The notes under the pieces were generated by a model. The model saw only the letters and a list, made by a program, of their open reading frames with translations, searched no databases and had not been told where the DNA came from. DNA of 64,000 nucleotides from Chloroflexi bacterium UBA4733 (lineage in GTDB: Bacteria > Chloroflexota > UBA4733), in NCBI GenBank assembly GCA_002404055.1, contig DHIZ01000164.1, forward strand, positions 15,103 through 79,102, given 5' to 3'. Below, piece by piece: positions 25,197 to 34,329 of the stretch; the first letter of the stretch is position 1; each line of letters opens with the position of its first letter. Both the position numbers and the translations under genes were made by a program.

Positions 25197-26318
25197 TCAG
25201 GGTCGTGTTTCCGCCAAACCACGGCGATACGCTTCTACCGTCAACGCCGCGCAGCGGTCCCAGGAGAACGCTCGCGTGCGTTCGGCGCCGGCGGCGCGCA
25301 GGCGGGCGGCGAGGACAGAGTCGGTCCAGAGGCTGCTGATGGCATCGGCCATGGCCTGGTCGTCGAGTGGCGCCACCAGCAGCGCGGCGTCACCGGCCAC
25401 TTCAGGGATGGAGGAGCTTGTCGTGCTGACGACGGGGCAGTTGGCCCAGAAGGCTTCCAGCACCGGAAAGCCGAAGCCTTCATAGAGGCTGGGATAGACA
25501 AAGACAGTCGCCAGGTGATAGAGGGCGATCAGGTCGGCATCGCTGACGTGGCCGGTGAAGCGCACGGCGTCGCCGAGCGTTCGCAGGCGTTCGCTGGTCG
25601 TCACATCGCCCCAGCCCTCCCGACCGGCCACGACCAGGGCCGGCGCGGGTGAAAGCGTGCCGCGCAACCGTTCGAGGGCGGCGAACAGGGTGCCGAGGTT
25701 CTTGCGCGGCTCCAGGGTGCCAACCGCCAGCAGGAAGCGTTCGGGCAACTGCCAACGCTGGCGCACGGATTGCAGCGCCTGGGCTGCAGGGCGGTCGCCA
25801 AAGCTCGGATCTGCCGCATAGGGCGTGATCGCCACCCGGTCCGGCGCAGCGGCGGCCAGCCGGACCACGTCGTTGAACGTGGAGCGCGACGGCACGAGCA
25901 CCGGCGTGGCGACTCGGGCAGCGTGCCGGAGCAACGGCCCCCAGTAGCGCCGGCCGGCCAGGGTCATGGTTGCCGGGTAGCGCAGGGCAGTGAGGTCGTG
26001 GATGCTGGCGATCATGCCCTGGTGTTGGAGTAGGGGGGGCGGGAAGGCCGGGTAGTGGATGGCATCGAGGCCAAGGCGGCGGCGGGCCAGCGGGAACCAG
26101 AGCTGCGTCGCCAGGCGTTCCTGCCGGATAGGCGTGGCGATCAGGCGTACCCGCGCCGCGCCGGCAAAAGCCGGCGGCGCTTCGCCTCGCCGGTAAAAGA
26201 TCGTGTAGGCAACGCCGTCGTCGCGCGCCAGCAGCGCCCGGCTTATAGCGTCGGCATAGCGGAAGATGCCCGTCTTGCGTCGCCAGAGACCGCTGAGGTC
26301 GATGCCAACGCGCATCAC
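25197..26318 (-). CDS. GT4-family glycosyltransferase
   Basis: 373 residues with two Rossmann-like halves. The N-terminal half begins VGIDLSGLWRRKTGIFRYAD. The C-terminal half has the GT-B nucleotide-sugar site: LLAVGTLEPRKNLGTLF, GDAVRFTGHVSDADLIALYHLATVFVYPSLYEGFGFPVLEAF (the EGFGFPVLE acceptor loop) and SSIPEVAGDAALLV. It transfers a sugar from an NDP-sugar to a glycan or lipid in the cytoplasm. The next gene in the same direction upstream is a sugar-nucleotidyltransferase, 15 bp away, so the pair probably contributes to one surface polysaccharide. Confidence 0.93.
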   Translation of the reverse strand: MMRVGIDLSGLWRRKTGIFRYADAISRALLARDDGVAYTIFYRRGEAPPAFAGAARVRLIATPIRQERLATQLWFPLARRRLGLDAIHYPAFPPPLLQHQGMIASIHDLTALRYPATMTLAGRRYWGPLLRHAARVATPVLVPSRSTFNDVVRLAAAAPDRVAITPYAADPSFGDRPAAQALQSVRQRWQLPERFLLAVGTLEPRKNLGTLFAALERLRGTLSPAPALVVAGREGWGDVTTSERLRTLGDAVRFTGHVSDADLIALYHLATVFVYPSLYEGFGFPVLEAFWANCPVVSTTSSSIPEVAGDAALLVAPLDDQAMADAISSLWTDSVLAARLRAAGAERTRAFSWDRCAALTVEAYRRGLAETRP

Positions 26319-26333
26319 CTCACCCCCGGCCCC

Positions 26334-27113
26334 CTAAGACGACGTTGCATCGGGGGCCGGCGGGGCCTCTTTCCAGTGGTTGGCTCCGTGCTCCAGGACG
26401 TGACGATGCATCGCCTGGTACTGGGCAAGGCTCTCCCCGGCGTCCCACCAGTAGCCTTCCAACTCGTACATGCGCAGGCGTCCCTGGCGCAGGTACCAGT
26501 TGTTGACGTCGGTGATCTCCAATTCGCCGCGCGCCGAGGGTACGAGCGTCGTCACGATGTCGAAGACGTCCGGCGGGTACAGGTAGAACCCAGTGACGGC
26601 GAGGTTGCTGGGCGGTACTGCCGGCTTTTCGACGATGGCGGTGACGGTACCGTCGGCGTCGCGGGAGATGACGCCGTAGTGTTGCGGCTCCGCTACCGGT
26701 GTGGTGAAGATGGCGGCGTCGCGCCAGCAGTCCGGGTGGCCCAGCTCGCGGACGGCGCGGGCGATGGTGTCCACGTACTCCACCCCGTTGTCGGCCAGCA
26801 CGACGAAGGCCTGGTCGCCACCGGCAAAGGCGCGGCAAAGACCAAGGGCTTCCGCAATACCGCCGGGCCGATCCTGATAGGTGTAGGAGACGGAGACGCC
26901 GAAGGCCGAGCCGTCCTTGAGGTAGCGCATGAACTTCGCGGCGTCGCTGTCACCGCAGACGACGATGACGCGGCTGATGCCAATCTTGGCCAACAGATCA
27001 ATGGAGTGATGGATCATCGGCACGTTGCCGAGCGGCAGCGCGTGCTTGTTCGCCAACAGCGTTAAGGGCGCCAGTCGCGTGCCGGAGCCCCCGGCCAGCA
27101 CAATGCCAATCAT
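26334..27113 (-). CDS. RmlA-like sugar-1-phosphate nucleotidyltransferase
   Basis: About 259 residues, starting at the ATG at 27113 in front of IGIVLAGGSGTRLAPLT; an upstream ATG at 27131 adds six residues. The signature GGSGTRLxPLT is complete, with LADNGVEYVD (catalytic Asp region), GVISRDADGTVTAIVEKP and GYWWDAGESLAQY. It makes an NDP-sugar, most likely dTDP-glucose, from a sugar phosphate and NTP. The unusual LADNG in place of LGDN keeps the key Asp. It precedes the glycosyltransferase gene, and both seem to be one unit. Confidence 0.92.
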   Translation of the reverse strand: MIGIVLAGGSGTRLAPLTLLANKHALPLGNVPMIHHSIDLLAKIGISRVIVVCGDSDAAKFMRYLKDGSAFGVSVSYTYQDRPGGIAEALGLCRAFAGGDQAFVVLADNGVEYVDTIARAVRELGHPDCWRDAAIFTTPVAEPQHYGVISRDADGTVTAIVEKPAVPPSNLAVTGFYLYPPDVFDIVTTLVPSARGELEITDVNNWYLRQGRLRMYELEGYWWDAGESLAQYQAMHRHVLEHGANHWKEAPPAPDATSS

Positions 27114-27238
27114 CTGCGAATGTCCTTCCATCCCAGTGCCTTGTCGATCTGCAAAATGATAGCGCTGGTACGACGTGCCGCGCCAGCAGCATTTTGGTGT
27201 CTCTACACCTACCGGTCAGTTGGCTCGGCGGCGCGTCA

Positions 27239-27761
27239 TCACTCCCCCGCACCCACCGCCATCGGTGGTGTCGCGGCTGAGGCCGCGCTGGCGCTTGGCA
27301 TCCCGAGTTCGCCGGCAGGATGCGGCGATGCTATCGAGCGGATCACAATGAGGCCAACGACTCCCGCGACGATCAGAAAGGGGAAGACGCTTCCCGACAG
27401 GAAGAGCACAGTTGCCGACTGGAAGAACTGCGACGCTGCGCTGATGGCCAGGGAGGATCACCCAGACGCCGGATGCCCCCTGCACCGTCAGCAAGGGGAG
27501 CAGCACGACCGCCTGCACCAGAACGACCAACGTCATCGTGCGGCCGCGGTCCCAGCGATCCACGAAGACACCTGCCACCGGCGCCAGGAGGAGCATGGGC
27601 AAGGCTTCCGCCAGGCCCATCAGGCTGACACCAGTGCCCGATTGGGTCAGCGCGAAGACCCAGATCAAGACCATCGTGCGCTGGCACCAGGGGGCGATCA
27701 GGCTGAGGAATTGCCCGGCCAGAAGATAACGAAAGCCCCGATTGGCTAAGAGTACACGCAA
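27239..27761 (-). pseudogene. broken MFS transporter gene
   Basis: The N-terminal 75 residues look like a normal MFS exporter: RYLLAGQFLSLIAPWCQRTM, a helix, then the loop FVDRWDRGRTM. After GVWVIL the frame is lost at about 27455. A different frame continues with ISAASQFFQSATVLFLSGSVFPFLIVAGVVG and ends at a TGA at 27239-27241. The total is about 170 residues against the normal ~400, so most of the central and C-terminal helices are gone as well as the frame. Non-functional. Confidence 0.75.
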
Positions 27762-27777
27762 CCGCGGTCCGTTCCCG

Positions 27778-28060
27778 TCACTGCGCCCGTATCTGCGCCC
27801 GCAGCCACGCTACTGCCACGTCTTGCACTTCGGGGCCGAGCTGGTGGTACGTCTCCGGGCTGGTCTGCGTCAGGTGTGCGGACGCTCCGTGCAGGGCATA
27901 CACCTGTCGTGCCGAGTCGACCGCCTGGGTCACGTCGGCCAGCGGGGCATGGCGGTCCAACTGCGGGCTGAGCACCAGGTGCAGGTCGTAGGGCGTCTGC
28001 TCTTCGCGACCGACAAAGCCGTCCAGGCGCGGCAGGAGCGCGTGCGGTAGCGCCCACTCT
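27778..28060 (-). pseudogene. C-terminal fragment of an alpha/beta hydrolase
   Basis: About 90 residues at the end of a minus-strand frame (LVLSPQLDRHAPLADVTQAVDSARQVYALHG, then SPETYHQLGPEVQDVAVAWL) match the last part of acetyl-xylan-esterase/dienelactone-type hydrolases. That part includes the Asp and final His regions of the triad. The Ser nucleophile (GxSxG) and the N-terminal half are absent; the reading frame upstream runs into the sulfatase start region and looks random. A truncated remnant. Confidence 0.55.
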
Positions 28061-28138
28061 GATATATATAGTGGCGGCGAATGGAGCAACGCGCCACCTG
28101 GCTGGCAACGGACAACGACGAGCAGAATGGAGGCGCCC

Positions 28139-29677
28139 ATGCCCGGCGCAACAGCGATGAACCTGCTGATCCTGATGGACGACCAGCACCGCCATGATGC
28201 GCTCGGTTGCGCGGCCGCAGGGGTCGCCGGCAGCACGCGCACCTGGCTGATGGGTCAGGACGCATCGATCGTCCAGACGCCGTACCTGGATCAACTGGCC
28301 GCGAGCGGTGTTCGGTTCAGCCAGGCCGTGGCCAACCTGCCCGTCTGCGTGCCCTGCCGGCACTCCTTCATCACCGGCATGTATCCCCATCAGATTGGCA
28401 TCCTCAGCAACCAGCACTACTGGCCGGACCAGCCGCCGGTCCCGACGCTTGGCCAGCACCTCGGCCGCTCCGGTTACGCCACAGCGGCGATCGGCAAGAT
28501 GCACTGGAAGAACCGCACGGCGCCCGATCAGCACGTGCCGGACAAACGGGGCTTTGACTTCCGGGCTGGGCGCGGCGGTAAGGCCGATGGTCCGGTCGAC
28601 GTCAGTCTCGCTGATCAGCCGCAAGCGGGCGAGCGCGCCTGGCAGCAAGCGGCCGCCGCGCGCTTTGGCGTCGGCGGCGAAAGCCGGGAAGGCTACGTCG
28701 GCGACGTGGCGCCGGTGCCGGGTGCGCAATTACCGGAAGCCTGGCTGGCCGACCAGGCAGTGGCCTACCTGCAGGCCCACCGGCAACAGCGGGGCGAGCA
28801 GCCATTCTGTCTCCTGGTCAGCCTGGATCGGCCGCATCCGCCAAACGTGGTGCCCGCCGACTACGCCGACCGCTACGATCCGCAGCGCGTGCCACTGCCT
28901 CCCGCCACCCCGCCGGCCTTCGCCGAGGACGACCACATGCTCCGCCGATCCATCCAGGGTCGCGCCTGGGGCCAGATGGACGAGCGTGAGTTGCGCCTTG
29001 CCGTCTCCCGCTACCTCACGAACGTCACCTACGTCGACCACTGCCTCGGCCGTGTGCTGACGGCGCTGCAGCAGGCCGGCATGGCCGAGCACACCGTCGT
29101 GGTCTACTTCAGCGACCACGGCGAACTGCTGGGCGAACGGGGCCGCGGCTTCACCAAGTACTCGCTCTACGACAGCGCAGTGCGCGTGCCGCTGCTCGTC
29201 CGCTGGCCGGGCCTGAGCAAGGCAGGGAGCGTCTCCGAGGCTCCGGTCGAACTGGTTGACCTACTGCCGACCTGGCTGGACGCGGCGGGAGTCGACGTCC
29301 CGCCATACCTGCCGGGCAGGAGCCTGCGTCCACTGCTCCAGGGCGAAGCGCCGACAGCAGTGGGCTGGCGAGATGCCACGCTGTCCGAGCTCTACACGCC
29401 GGTCGACGCGCCTGGCGCTTCCCGCGCCCAATGGGCACTGCGCACGGCCCGCTACAAGCTGATCGAACGCCTCTCCGCTCGCAGCGCACTCTACGACCTG
29501 CAAAACGACCCGAACGAGTTCGACAACCGAATCGACGACCCGGCGCTGGCCAGCGTGCACGAGGGCTTGCGCCGCCAACTCCTGCGGGGGATGATGGAGC
29601 GCGCCGAACAGTACCCGGCGCTGGACACTGCCCGTGTCGTGATCGCCAGCCCGGCAACGCAGCAGTCGACCATCTGA
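28139..29677 (+). CDS. sulfatase family hydrolase, CxPxR type
   Basis: About 512 residues from ATG 28139, chosen because GGAGG sits 5 bases before it; an ATG at 28127 lies inside that site. The metal-binding NLLILMDDQHRHDALG start, the active-site block PVCVPCRHSFITGMYPHQ (Cys for formylglycine, motif C-x-P-x-R), GKMHWKN, VYFSDHGELLGERG and a YDLQNDPNEFDN C-terminal block are all there. The fourth motif residue is Cys instead of the common Ser. It likely hydrolyses a sulfate or phosphonate ester. No signal peptide is visible, so it may be cytoplasmic. A DUF4976-type tail is present. Confidence 0.93.
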   Translation: MPGATAMNLLILMDDQHRHDALGCAAAGVAGSTRTWLMGQDASIVQTPYLDQLAASGVRFSQAVANLPVCVPCRHSFITGMYPHQIGILSNQHYWPDQPPVPTLGQHLGRSGYATAAIGKMHWKNRTAPDQHVPDKRGFDFRAGRGGKADGPVDVSLADQPQAGERAWQQAAAARFGVGGESREGYVGDVAPVPGAQLPEAWLADQAVAYLQAHRQQRGEQPFCLLVSLDRPHPPNVVPADYADRYDPQRVPLPPATPPAFAEDDHMLRRSIQGRAWGQMDERELRLAVSRYLTNVTYVDHCLGRVLTALQQAGMAEHTVVVYFSDHGELLGERGRGFTKYSLYDSAVRVPLLVRWPGLSKAGSVSEAPVELVDLLPTWLDAAGVDVPPYLPGRSLRPLLQGEAPTAVGWRDATLSELYTPVDAPGASRAQWALRTARYKLIERLSARSALYDLQNDPNEFDNRIDDPALASVHEGLRRQLLRGMMERAEQYPALDTARVVIASPATQQSTI

Positions 29678-29710
29678 AGGGCCCGGCTGCTGGCGCCGGC
29701 GCCGCCACAC

Positions 29711-30130
29711 CGCTATGCCCTGACGCGCCGCCTTTGATCGCAGTCTGTACACGTAGACGGGTACCATCGTACTGTCCGCTTCCATTGACTCCTGAAACAG
29801 GACGACGTCCGAATATGGCTCCCGCCAGGACCCTGCCGGCAACGCATTCCGTAGTTGCTCAACCCGGGGATCAGACGGACGCACCAACACAATATCTTCC
29901 AGTGGCATGTCGAGTTCCGGTACCTTCACCAGGGCGTGTTGCACTGCTTCATAGGCCGCCAGTAGTCCGAGCCGGTCCCGCTCTAACAGGGAGAGTATGA
30001 GACGCCAGCGCCCCCGGCTTGCTGATTGGTACCAAAAGCTATCGACAACGGAGAGCCCGACCTGCGGAAGTACATCCAGGAGATGCGCCCCACCCGGAAG
30101 GTTGGGGGCTACCAACGCTGCCTGACCCAT
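29711..30130 (-). pseudogene. HEPN-partner gene, copy 1 (lost its stop)
   Basis: From the ATG at 30130 the frame reads AALVAPNLPGGAHLLDVLPQ, then a SRGRWRLILSLLERD segment, a helix (AAYEAVQHALVKV) and ends with VPVYVYRLRSKAARQGIAV. Copy 2 stops right after this; copy 1 has TGG where copy 2 has TAG, and the frame runs on to 29261, antisense to the sulfatase gene. The start overlaps the end of the HEPN gene (30109-30333), so the pair was once coupled. I recall this partner family next to HEPN genes in many bacteria, but its function is not established. Confidence 0.6.
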
Positions 30131-30133
30131 TCC
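29711..30133. repeat. duplicated 0.42-kb segment, copy 1
   Basis: This segment is roughly 90% identical, in the same direction, to 36251-36674. It covers the HEPN-partner gene and the last codons of the HEPN gene. The two copies lie 6.5 kb apart and enclose a HicAB pair, an ATPase, a HEAT/SEC-C pseudogene and a sulfatase. Recombination between the copies could delete everything between them. Confidence 0.85.
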
Positions 30134-30333
30134 AGATCGATGGGTATACAGTCGTACTGCATTTCGTGGGGAGAGGACTCCGCCTCAGTTCGCTTGGCGA
30201 TGCACGCTTTGAGTGCGCACTCGATGGCATACCCGGCGAGATAGTACGCGGCTTCATAGCGACCGGCCTGCAAAAGCGCTTCAGCATCCTGGAGACGCAG
30301 TTCCGCGAGTTGCTGAAAATCAGCCCGGTTCAT
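30109..30333 (-). pseudogene. HEPN domain protein with internal deletion, copy 1
   Basis: 74 residues. The first 50 are a clear HEPN start: ADFQQLAELRLQDAEALLQ, then AGRYEAAYYLAGYAIECALK and ACIAKRTEAE. The frame then jumps to the family's last residues, LEWVRQRW. The middle (about 60 residues, including the second half of the helical bundle) is gone, though the frame is kept. HEPN proteins are helical RNases or their structural relatives, about 130 residues long, often in toxin-antitoxin pairs. The missing half is found in copy 2 at 36653-36870. Confidence 0.7.
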
Positions 30334-30574
30334 GTTCCCCTGCCGACCTTACGAGCCAGCGCTTTCGCTACCTCCGCCGCCATCCGCATGGCCCAGCATA
30401 GCAGGCACGCCGTCTGCAGAGCGTCCAGGGTCCTCACCGGAGTGCGCCCGGCAAGCGCGAGCAAATGCGGACCTACTCAAGAAGCAAACGACCAGCCTGC
30501 AGTTGACCGGGCTTGGTATGCTTCGTCAGACATACGGAACGGGGGAGGGATCTCGTGAGCGCGGGCGTGTAGGG

Positions 30575-30790
30575 ATGCCACGGAAGATACGTGAGTTGCG
30601 GGCAGAGATGCAGCGAGCCGGCTTCCGGGCCCGTCCGGGCAAAGGCAGCCACACGGTCTGGAAGCATCCGCTGGGGCAGAAGCGCGTGACGCTGGCCGGC
30701 GGTGACGGCGACGATGCCCACGACTACCAGGAACGTCAGGTTCAAGCCGCACTCGACGAGGTGCGGGATGCGCAAAGGAGGCAACCGTGA
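30575..30790 (+). CDS. hicA: HicA family toxin
   Basis: 71 residues from ATG 30575. The HicA fold is plain: KIRELRAEMQRAGFRARPGKGSHTVWKHP carries the GSH active-site His, followed by KRVTLAGGDGDDAHDYQERQV. The latter is the variant with an acidic loop. It is an mRNA interferase held in check by HicB. The TGA overlaps the GTG start of hicB (GTGA), so translation is coupled. Sequence identity to the HicA at 4548-4781 is low, so this is an independent system. Confidence 0.88.
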   Translation: MPRKIRELRAEMQRAGFRARPGKGSHTVWKHPLGQKRVTLAGGDGDDAHDYQERQVQAALDEVRDAQRRQP

Positions 30791-31008
30791 ACGAGCCATA
30801 TTTCCACTACTCGATGATGATCGAGTGGAGCGACGACGAGCGGGTGTACGTCGTTACCGTGCCCGAACTGCCGGGGTGCCAGACGCATGGCAGCACCTAC
30901 GAGGAGGCGGTCCAGCAGGGTCAGGACGCCATCGAGAGTTGGATCGACGCTGCCCGCGCCGATGGCGAGCAGATCCCGGCGCCGCGCGTCTACGCCGTAG
31001 CCTCCTGA
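30787..31008 (+). CDS. hicB: HicB family antitoxin
   Basis: 73 residues from a GTG that overlaps the hicA stop. The HicB core reads SMMIEWSDDERVYVVTVPELPGCQTHGSTYEEAVQQGQDAIESWI, as in short HicB proteins without a DNA-binding tail. It should neutralise the upstream HicA. Between its stop and the ATPase gene at 31234 there is about 225 bp with short fragments only. Confidence 0.9.
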   Translation: MNEPYFHYSMMIEWSDDERVYVVTVPELPGCQTHGSTYEEAVQQGQDAIESWIDAARADGEQIPAPRVYAVAS

Positions 31009-31233
31009 ACAGCGACTCAAAACAATGCATCAGGCATTGCAGGCGCTGCCGTCCGTCGAGCAATACCGCACCCTGGCCCGCATCAGCAATGACGTCTGCG
31101 GCTAGCTATGGAGGCCGAGCGCACACCTGCGCGTGCCCGTGGTGGACGAGTGAGCATTGCGATGCGCCGCGATTCTCAACGTCAGCTTGCCAGCCCTACT
31201 TTGCATCACCCCCCACACTTGCGCCTCTGTTTC

Positions 31234-32658
31234 TCAAGAACCGGCGATCGCCGCCAGGTCAATCAGGACGACACCCTCCCTGGCGGCATCGTCCCGTAAG
31301 GCGGGCGTAAAGCCGGCACGGGCAAACAGGGCATAGGTCACGTGACGCCAGCCCTGCCGGGCCACCAGCGGCTGCGCCTTGTGCCGCAACTCATCAAGGA
31401 CATTCGTACCGACCGGGCGCGTCGTCCACTTGCATTCGCCGAGCAGTGCCTGCTGTTCGCCCACCGCGACGACATCAATCTCGTCGTGGTCGTCCCACCA
31501 GCGACCAACGTACCGGGGGACGAAATCCAGCGCGCCTGCCCTCACCATACGCCACACGTGCTCCCGACAGATCGACTCAAAGACCGGGCCGGTGAACTGG
31601 TCGAGCTGCTCCTGGATCAGCCGGGCAACCGGAGCGATATCACCGCGGTCCAGCAACGAGCGGTGGGGGGCGACGAATCGGAACCAGAAGCGAAAGTAGT
31701 GGTCCAAAATCTGGTAGCGCCCCCGCTTGCTCTTGTGCGGCTGCGTCTCCGTCGCCGGCGCCTCACGCTCCACCAGCCCGAGCGCCCGCAGTGTCTCCAG
31801 GTAGGAAGGGAGCGATGTCACCGCCAGGCCAACGGCTTGAGCGATCTCGTTGGGCCGAGTGCGCCCGGCAGCGATGGCTTCCAGGATAGCGAAGTGCCGT
31901 GACGGCTCGCGCAACTCTTCCAGCAGCAAGAAGCGAGGCTCGTCGTATAAAAAGGCGCCCTGCGCCAGGACGCGCCGCTGCACGTTGTCCAGCACACCGT
32001 CGCTCTCACGAAATTGGAGCAGGTATGCCGGCACGCCACCGAGGATGGCAAAAGTGTACACGTGGTTGATGGGATCATAGCGCGGGTGAAACAGTGCAGC
32101 GTCGTGCAAGCCCAACGGCTGCATCTGCCACTGTGCGCTGCGCCGGCCGTAGAGGGGCGCCTCATAGCCAAGCACATGCTTTTCCATCATGCCGACATAG
32201 GAACCACAGAGCACCAGCATCAGCCGCGTCTCTCGCAGACGCATATCCCAAAGCCGTTGAAGAATCGATGGCAGCGCCGGATTGGCCCGAATAAGGTAGG
32301 TGAACTCGTCCAACACGAGGACCAGGCGCTCGGTGGCGGTGAAACGAGCCAGAAAGGTGAAGGCGGTATCCCAGGAAACAAAAGGGGCCAGAAGATCTGG
32401 ATCGCCCTGCGCAAACGCGCTAATCACGCGTGTGAACTCGGCAAGCAGGCTCGCCTCCGTACCAAGATCGGCGACAAAGAAGAGGTGCCGCTTCTCCTGA
32501 CAGAACGTCTGGAGCAGTTCCGTCTTGCCGACACGCCGTCGTCCATACAGCACATAGAGTTCGGCGTGCTCCGAACGGTAGTGTTCCTCCAGCGACTCGA
32601 GCTCGCGCCGTCGGTTGACAAACAAGCGGTTCTCCTCGCTTTTCTCGTCGGTGAACAC
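31234..32658 (-). CDS. ATPase of the archaeal-ATPase / DUF234 family
   Basis: 474 residues from a GTG start. The STAND/AAA-like ATPase part has Walker A (YGRRRVGKTELLQTF), Walker B (LVLVLDEFTYLIR) and a sensor (LMLVLCGSYVGMMEKHVLGYEAPLYGRR). A winged helix (NEIAQAVGLAVTSLPSYLETLRALGLVER) follows, and then a C-terminal DUF234-type domain: FWFRFVAPHR, EIDVVAVGEQQALLGECKW. The last block has the D...ExK pattern of a PD-(D/E)XK fold. The substrate and partner are unknown; such proteins are common in archaea and anaerobic bacteria. A TATAAT-like sequence at 32678-32683 may be part of its promoter region. Confidence 0.88.
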   Translation of the reverse strand: MFTDEKSEENRLFVNRRRELESLEEHYRSEHAELYVLYGRRRVGKTELLQTFCQEKRHLFFVADLGTEASLLAEFTRVISAFAQGDPDLLAPFVSWDTAFTFLARFTATERLVLVLDEFTYLIRANPALPSILQRLWDMRLRETRLMLVLCGSYVGMMEKHVLGYEAPLYGRRSAQWQMQPLGLHDAALFHPRYDPINHVYTFAILGGVPAYLLQFRESDGVLDNVQRRVLAQGAFLYDEPRFLLLEELREPSRHFAILEAIAAGRTRPNEIAQAVGLAVTSLPSYLETLRALGLVEREAPATETQPHKSKRGRYQILDHYFRFWFRFVAPHRSLLDRGDIAPVARLIQEQLDQFTGPVFESICREHVWRMVRAGALDFVPRYVGRWWDDHDEIDVVAVGEQQALLGECKWTTRPVGTNVLDELRHKAQPLVARQGWRHVTYALFARAGFTPALRDDAAREGVVLIDLAAIAGS

Positions 32659-32862
32659 GACGCATTATTGACGAAAGTATAATACTCTGGCCCATAATAA
32701 CGGCAGGCGCACCTTAATCCGAAATGGCTGCGGGCGTAGAGCCCGGAACGCCACGTGTGCCGGATGTACTATGCTGTGAGTTGAGGAACAGGAAGGACGA
32801 GCGGCCAATGCTTCATCGCCACTCTTGCCACAACGGCGCGGGGAAGACGAGAGGAGGAGCAG

Positions 32863-34191
32863 GTGACCCCTGAGCCCGCGAGTGGCAGCCACTCCTGTTC
32901 AAGCTACGCCAGACCGGCCAGACGCCGGACCGGGAGCTGCTCGACGCCATCAAAACGTTCGGCAGCGCGGTGGCGCCGGCGCTGATTGCCATGGCGACCG
33001 ATGAACTGCTGCACGACGCCGATCCCGAAAGCCCGGACTTCTGGGCGCCCGTCCACGCCATCCAGCTTTTGGGCGAACTGGCGGCGGAGGAGGCCGTCGA
33101 GCCGTTGCTGCCGCTGTTCAACCGTGACGACGATAGCTTGAGTGAGTCGCTAGAGGAAGCCTTTGGCCACATCGGTAGGCCAGCCTTGCCGGCCTTGCGT
33201 GGCGTCGTGTTTGATCGGGGTAGAGCGGTCTTCACACGGACGCATGCTATCGAAGCGCTGACGAAGCTGGTCGAATATCACCCGGAACTGCGCCTTGAGG
33301 TGATCGCCGTCCTGGTCGACCGCCTTGATCCGGCAGAGTCGCAGACGCCCGACGATGAGACGCTGGCGGCCTGGGTGGTCTGTTCCCTCCTCGACGTGCG
33401 GGCGATGGAGGCCCTCCCGGATAGAGCATGTGTACTACGACGCCGGCACTGCCGACCGACGGCGGGCGGGTGAGACGGTGCCATACAGTGAGTACTTCAT
33501 CCCGCAGCGCATCACCTGCCCGAAATGCGGCGCCGTAGACCAGTACGAGCTGGCGCCGGAAGCGTACTTGACCCTGTCTTTCGAACTCCTCAAGAGCATG
33601 TCCCCCCGATCCAAGGTGAAGACCCGAAACCGCCAGTCGGTCGAAGCATCGCGCGTGGAGTCGCTGCGTTTCACTATCGACGGTAACCGGCAGGCGCATC
33701 CTTACGAGGCGCGCGACATCTACCGCCAGCGGGTGGCGGCGCAGCCCGACGATGCGGCGCTCCGCGTCCACTACGGCAACGTCCTACGTGGCATTCGCGA
33801 TGATGAGGAGGCGCGCCACCAGTTTCAGGTAGCCCTGGCGCTCGATCCGACCAATGCTGAGGCGACCTACAACCTCGGGCTCCTGGCCGAAAGGGCAGGG
33901 GACCGCGCCGGCTTTCGGCGGTTGATGGAACGAACCCTGGCCGTAGCTCCTCACAGCCGACTGCCACGCCAGAAACTGCTGGAATGCATGGCATCCGCCC
34001 AGGCCGCGCTGGATGAACTCGACGGCATCGCACCCGCCCAGCACGAGGCAAGCCCCCCATGGGCCAACCCGGCCCGCACTGCCCAACTGGTCGCGTCGCA
34101 GCCGACCCCTTTCACGACCAGCAAGGTGGGCCGCAACGAGCCCTGCCCATGCGGCAACGGCCAGAAATATAAGCGGTGCCATGATCGCTGA
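32863..34191 (+). pseudogene. HEAT/TPR/SEC-C protein gene with two frameshifts
   Basis: Starts at GTG 32863 after GAGGAGG. A first frame change near 32885 brings in WQPLLFKLRQTGQTPDRELL and HEAT-like repeats (HAIQLLGELAAEEAVEPLL, GHIGRPALPALRG). A second change near 33420 (after AMEALPD) shifts into [19 protein letters not shown], followed by a zinc-ribbon-like [15 protein letters not shown]-like repeats ([29 protein letters not shown]) and a C-terminal SEC-C motif, [14 protein letters not shown] single fused protein of about 440 residues would read through two small indels. Either a pseudogene or an assembly with two errors. Confidence 0.75.
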
Positions 34192-34210
34192 TTGCCGCAA
34201 CGTGGCGATC

Positions 34211-34274
34211 CCTAGCCCCGGCGCCCAGCGCTTCTTTGTGCGTGGTATCGTCCTTTCCGGCATTCGGGGCTAGG
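34211..34274. terminator. inverted repeat before the second sulfatase
   Basis: Perfect 10-bp arms (CCTAGCCCCG at 34211-34220 and CGGGGCTAGG at 34265-34274) with a 44-base loop lie between the SEC-C pseudogene and the sulfatase gene. No T-run follows. It may be a terminator or a small mobile palindrome. Confidence 0.4.
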
Positions 34275-34329
34275 CAGGGTACGCACACGGTAGACTCGTT
34301 TCAGTTCGCAATAGCGAGAGCGAGGAAGT

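Noticed and set aside
29261..29710. Continuation of the HEPN-partner frame antisense to the sulfatase
   Set aside because: The homologous copy stops at 36249; the extra part is only a read-through into the sulfatase's antisense.
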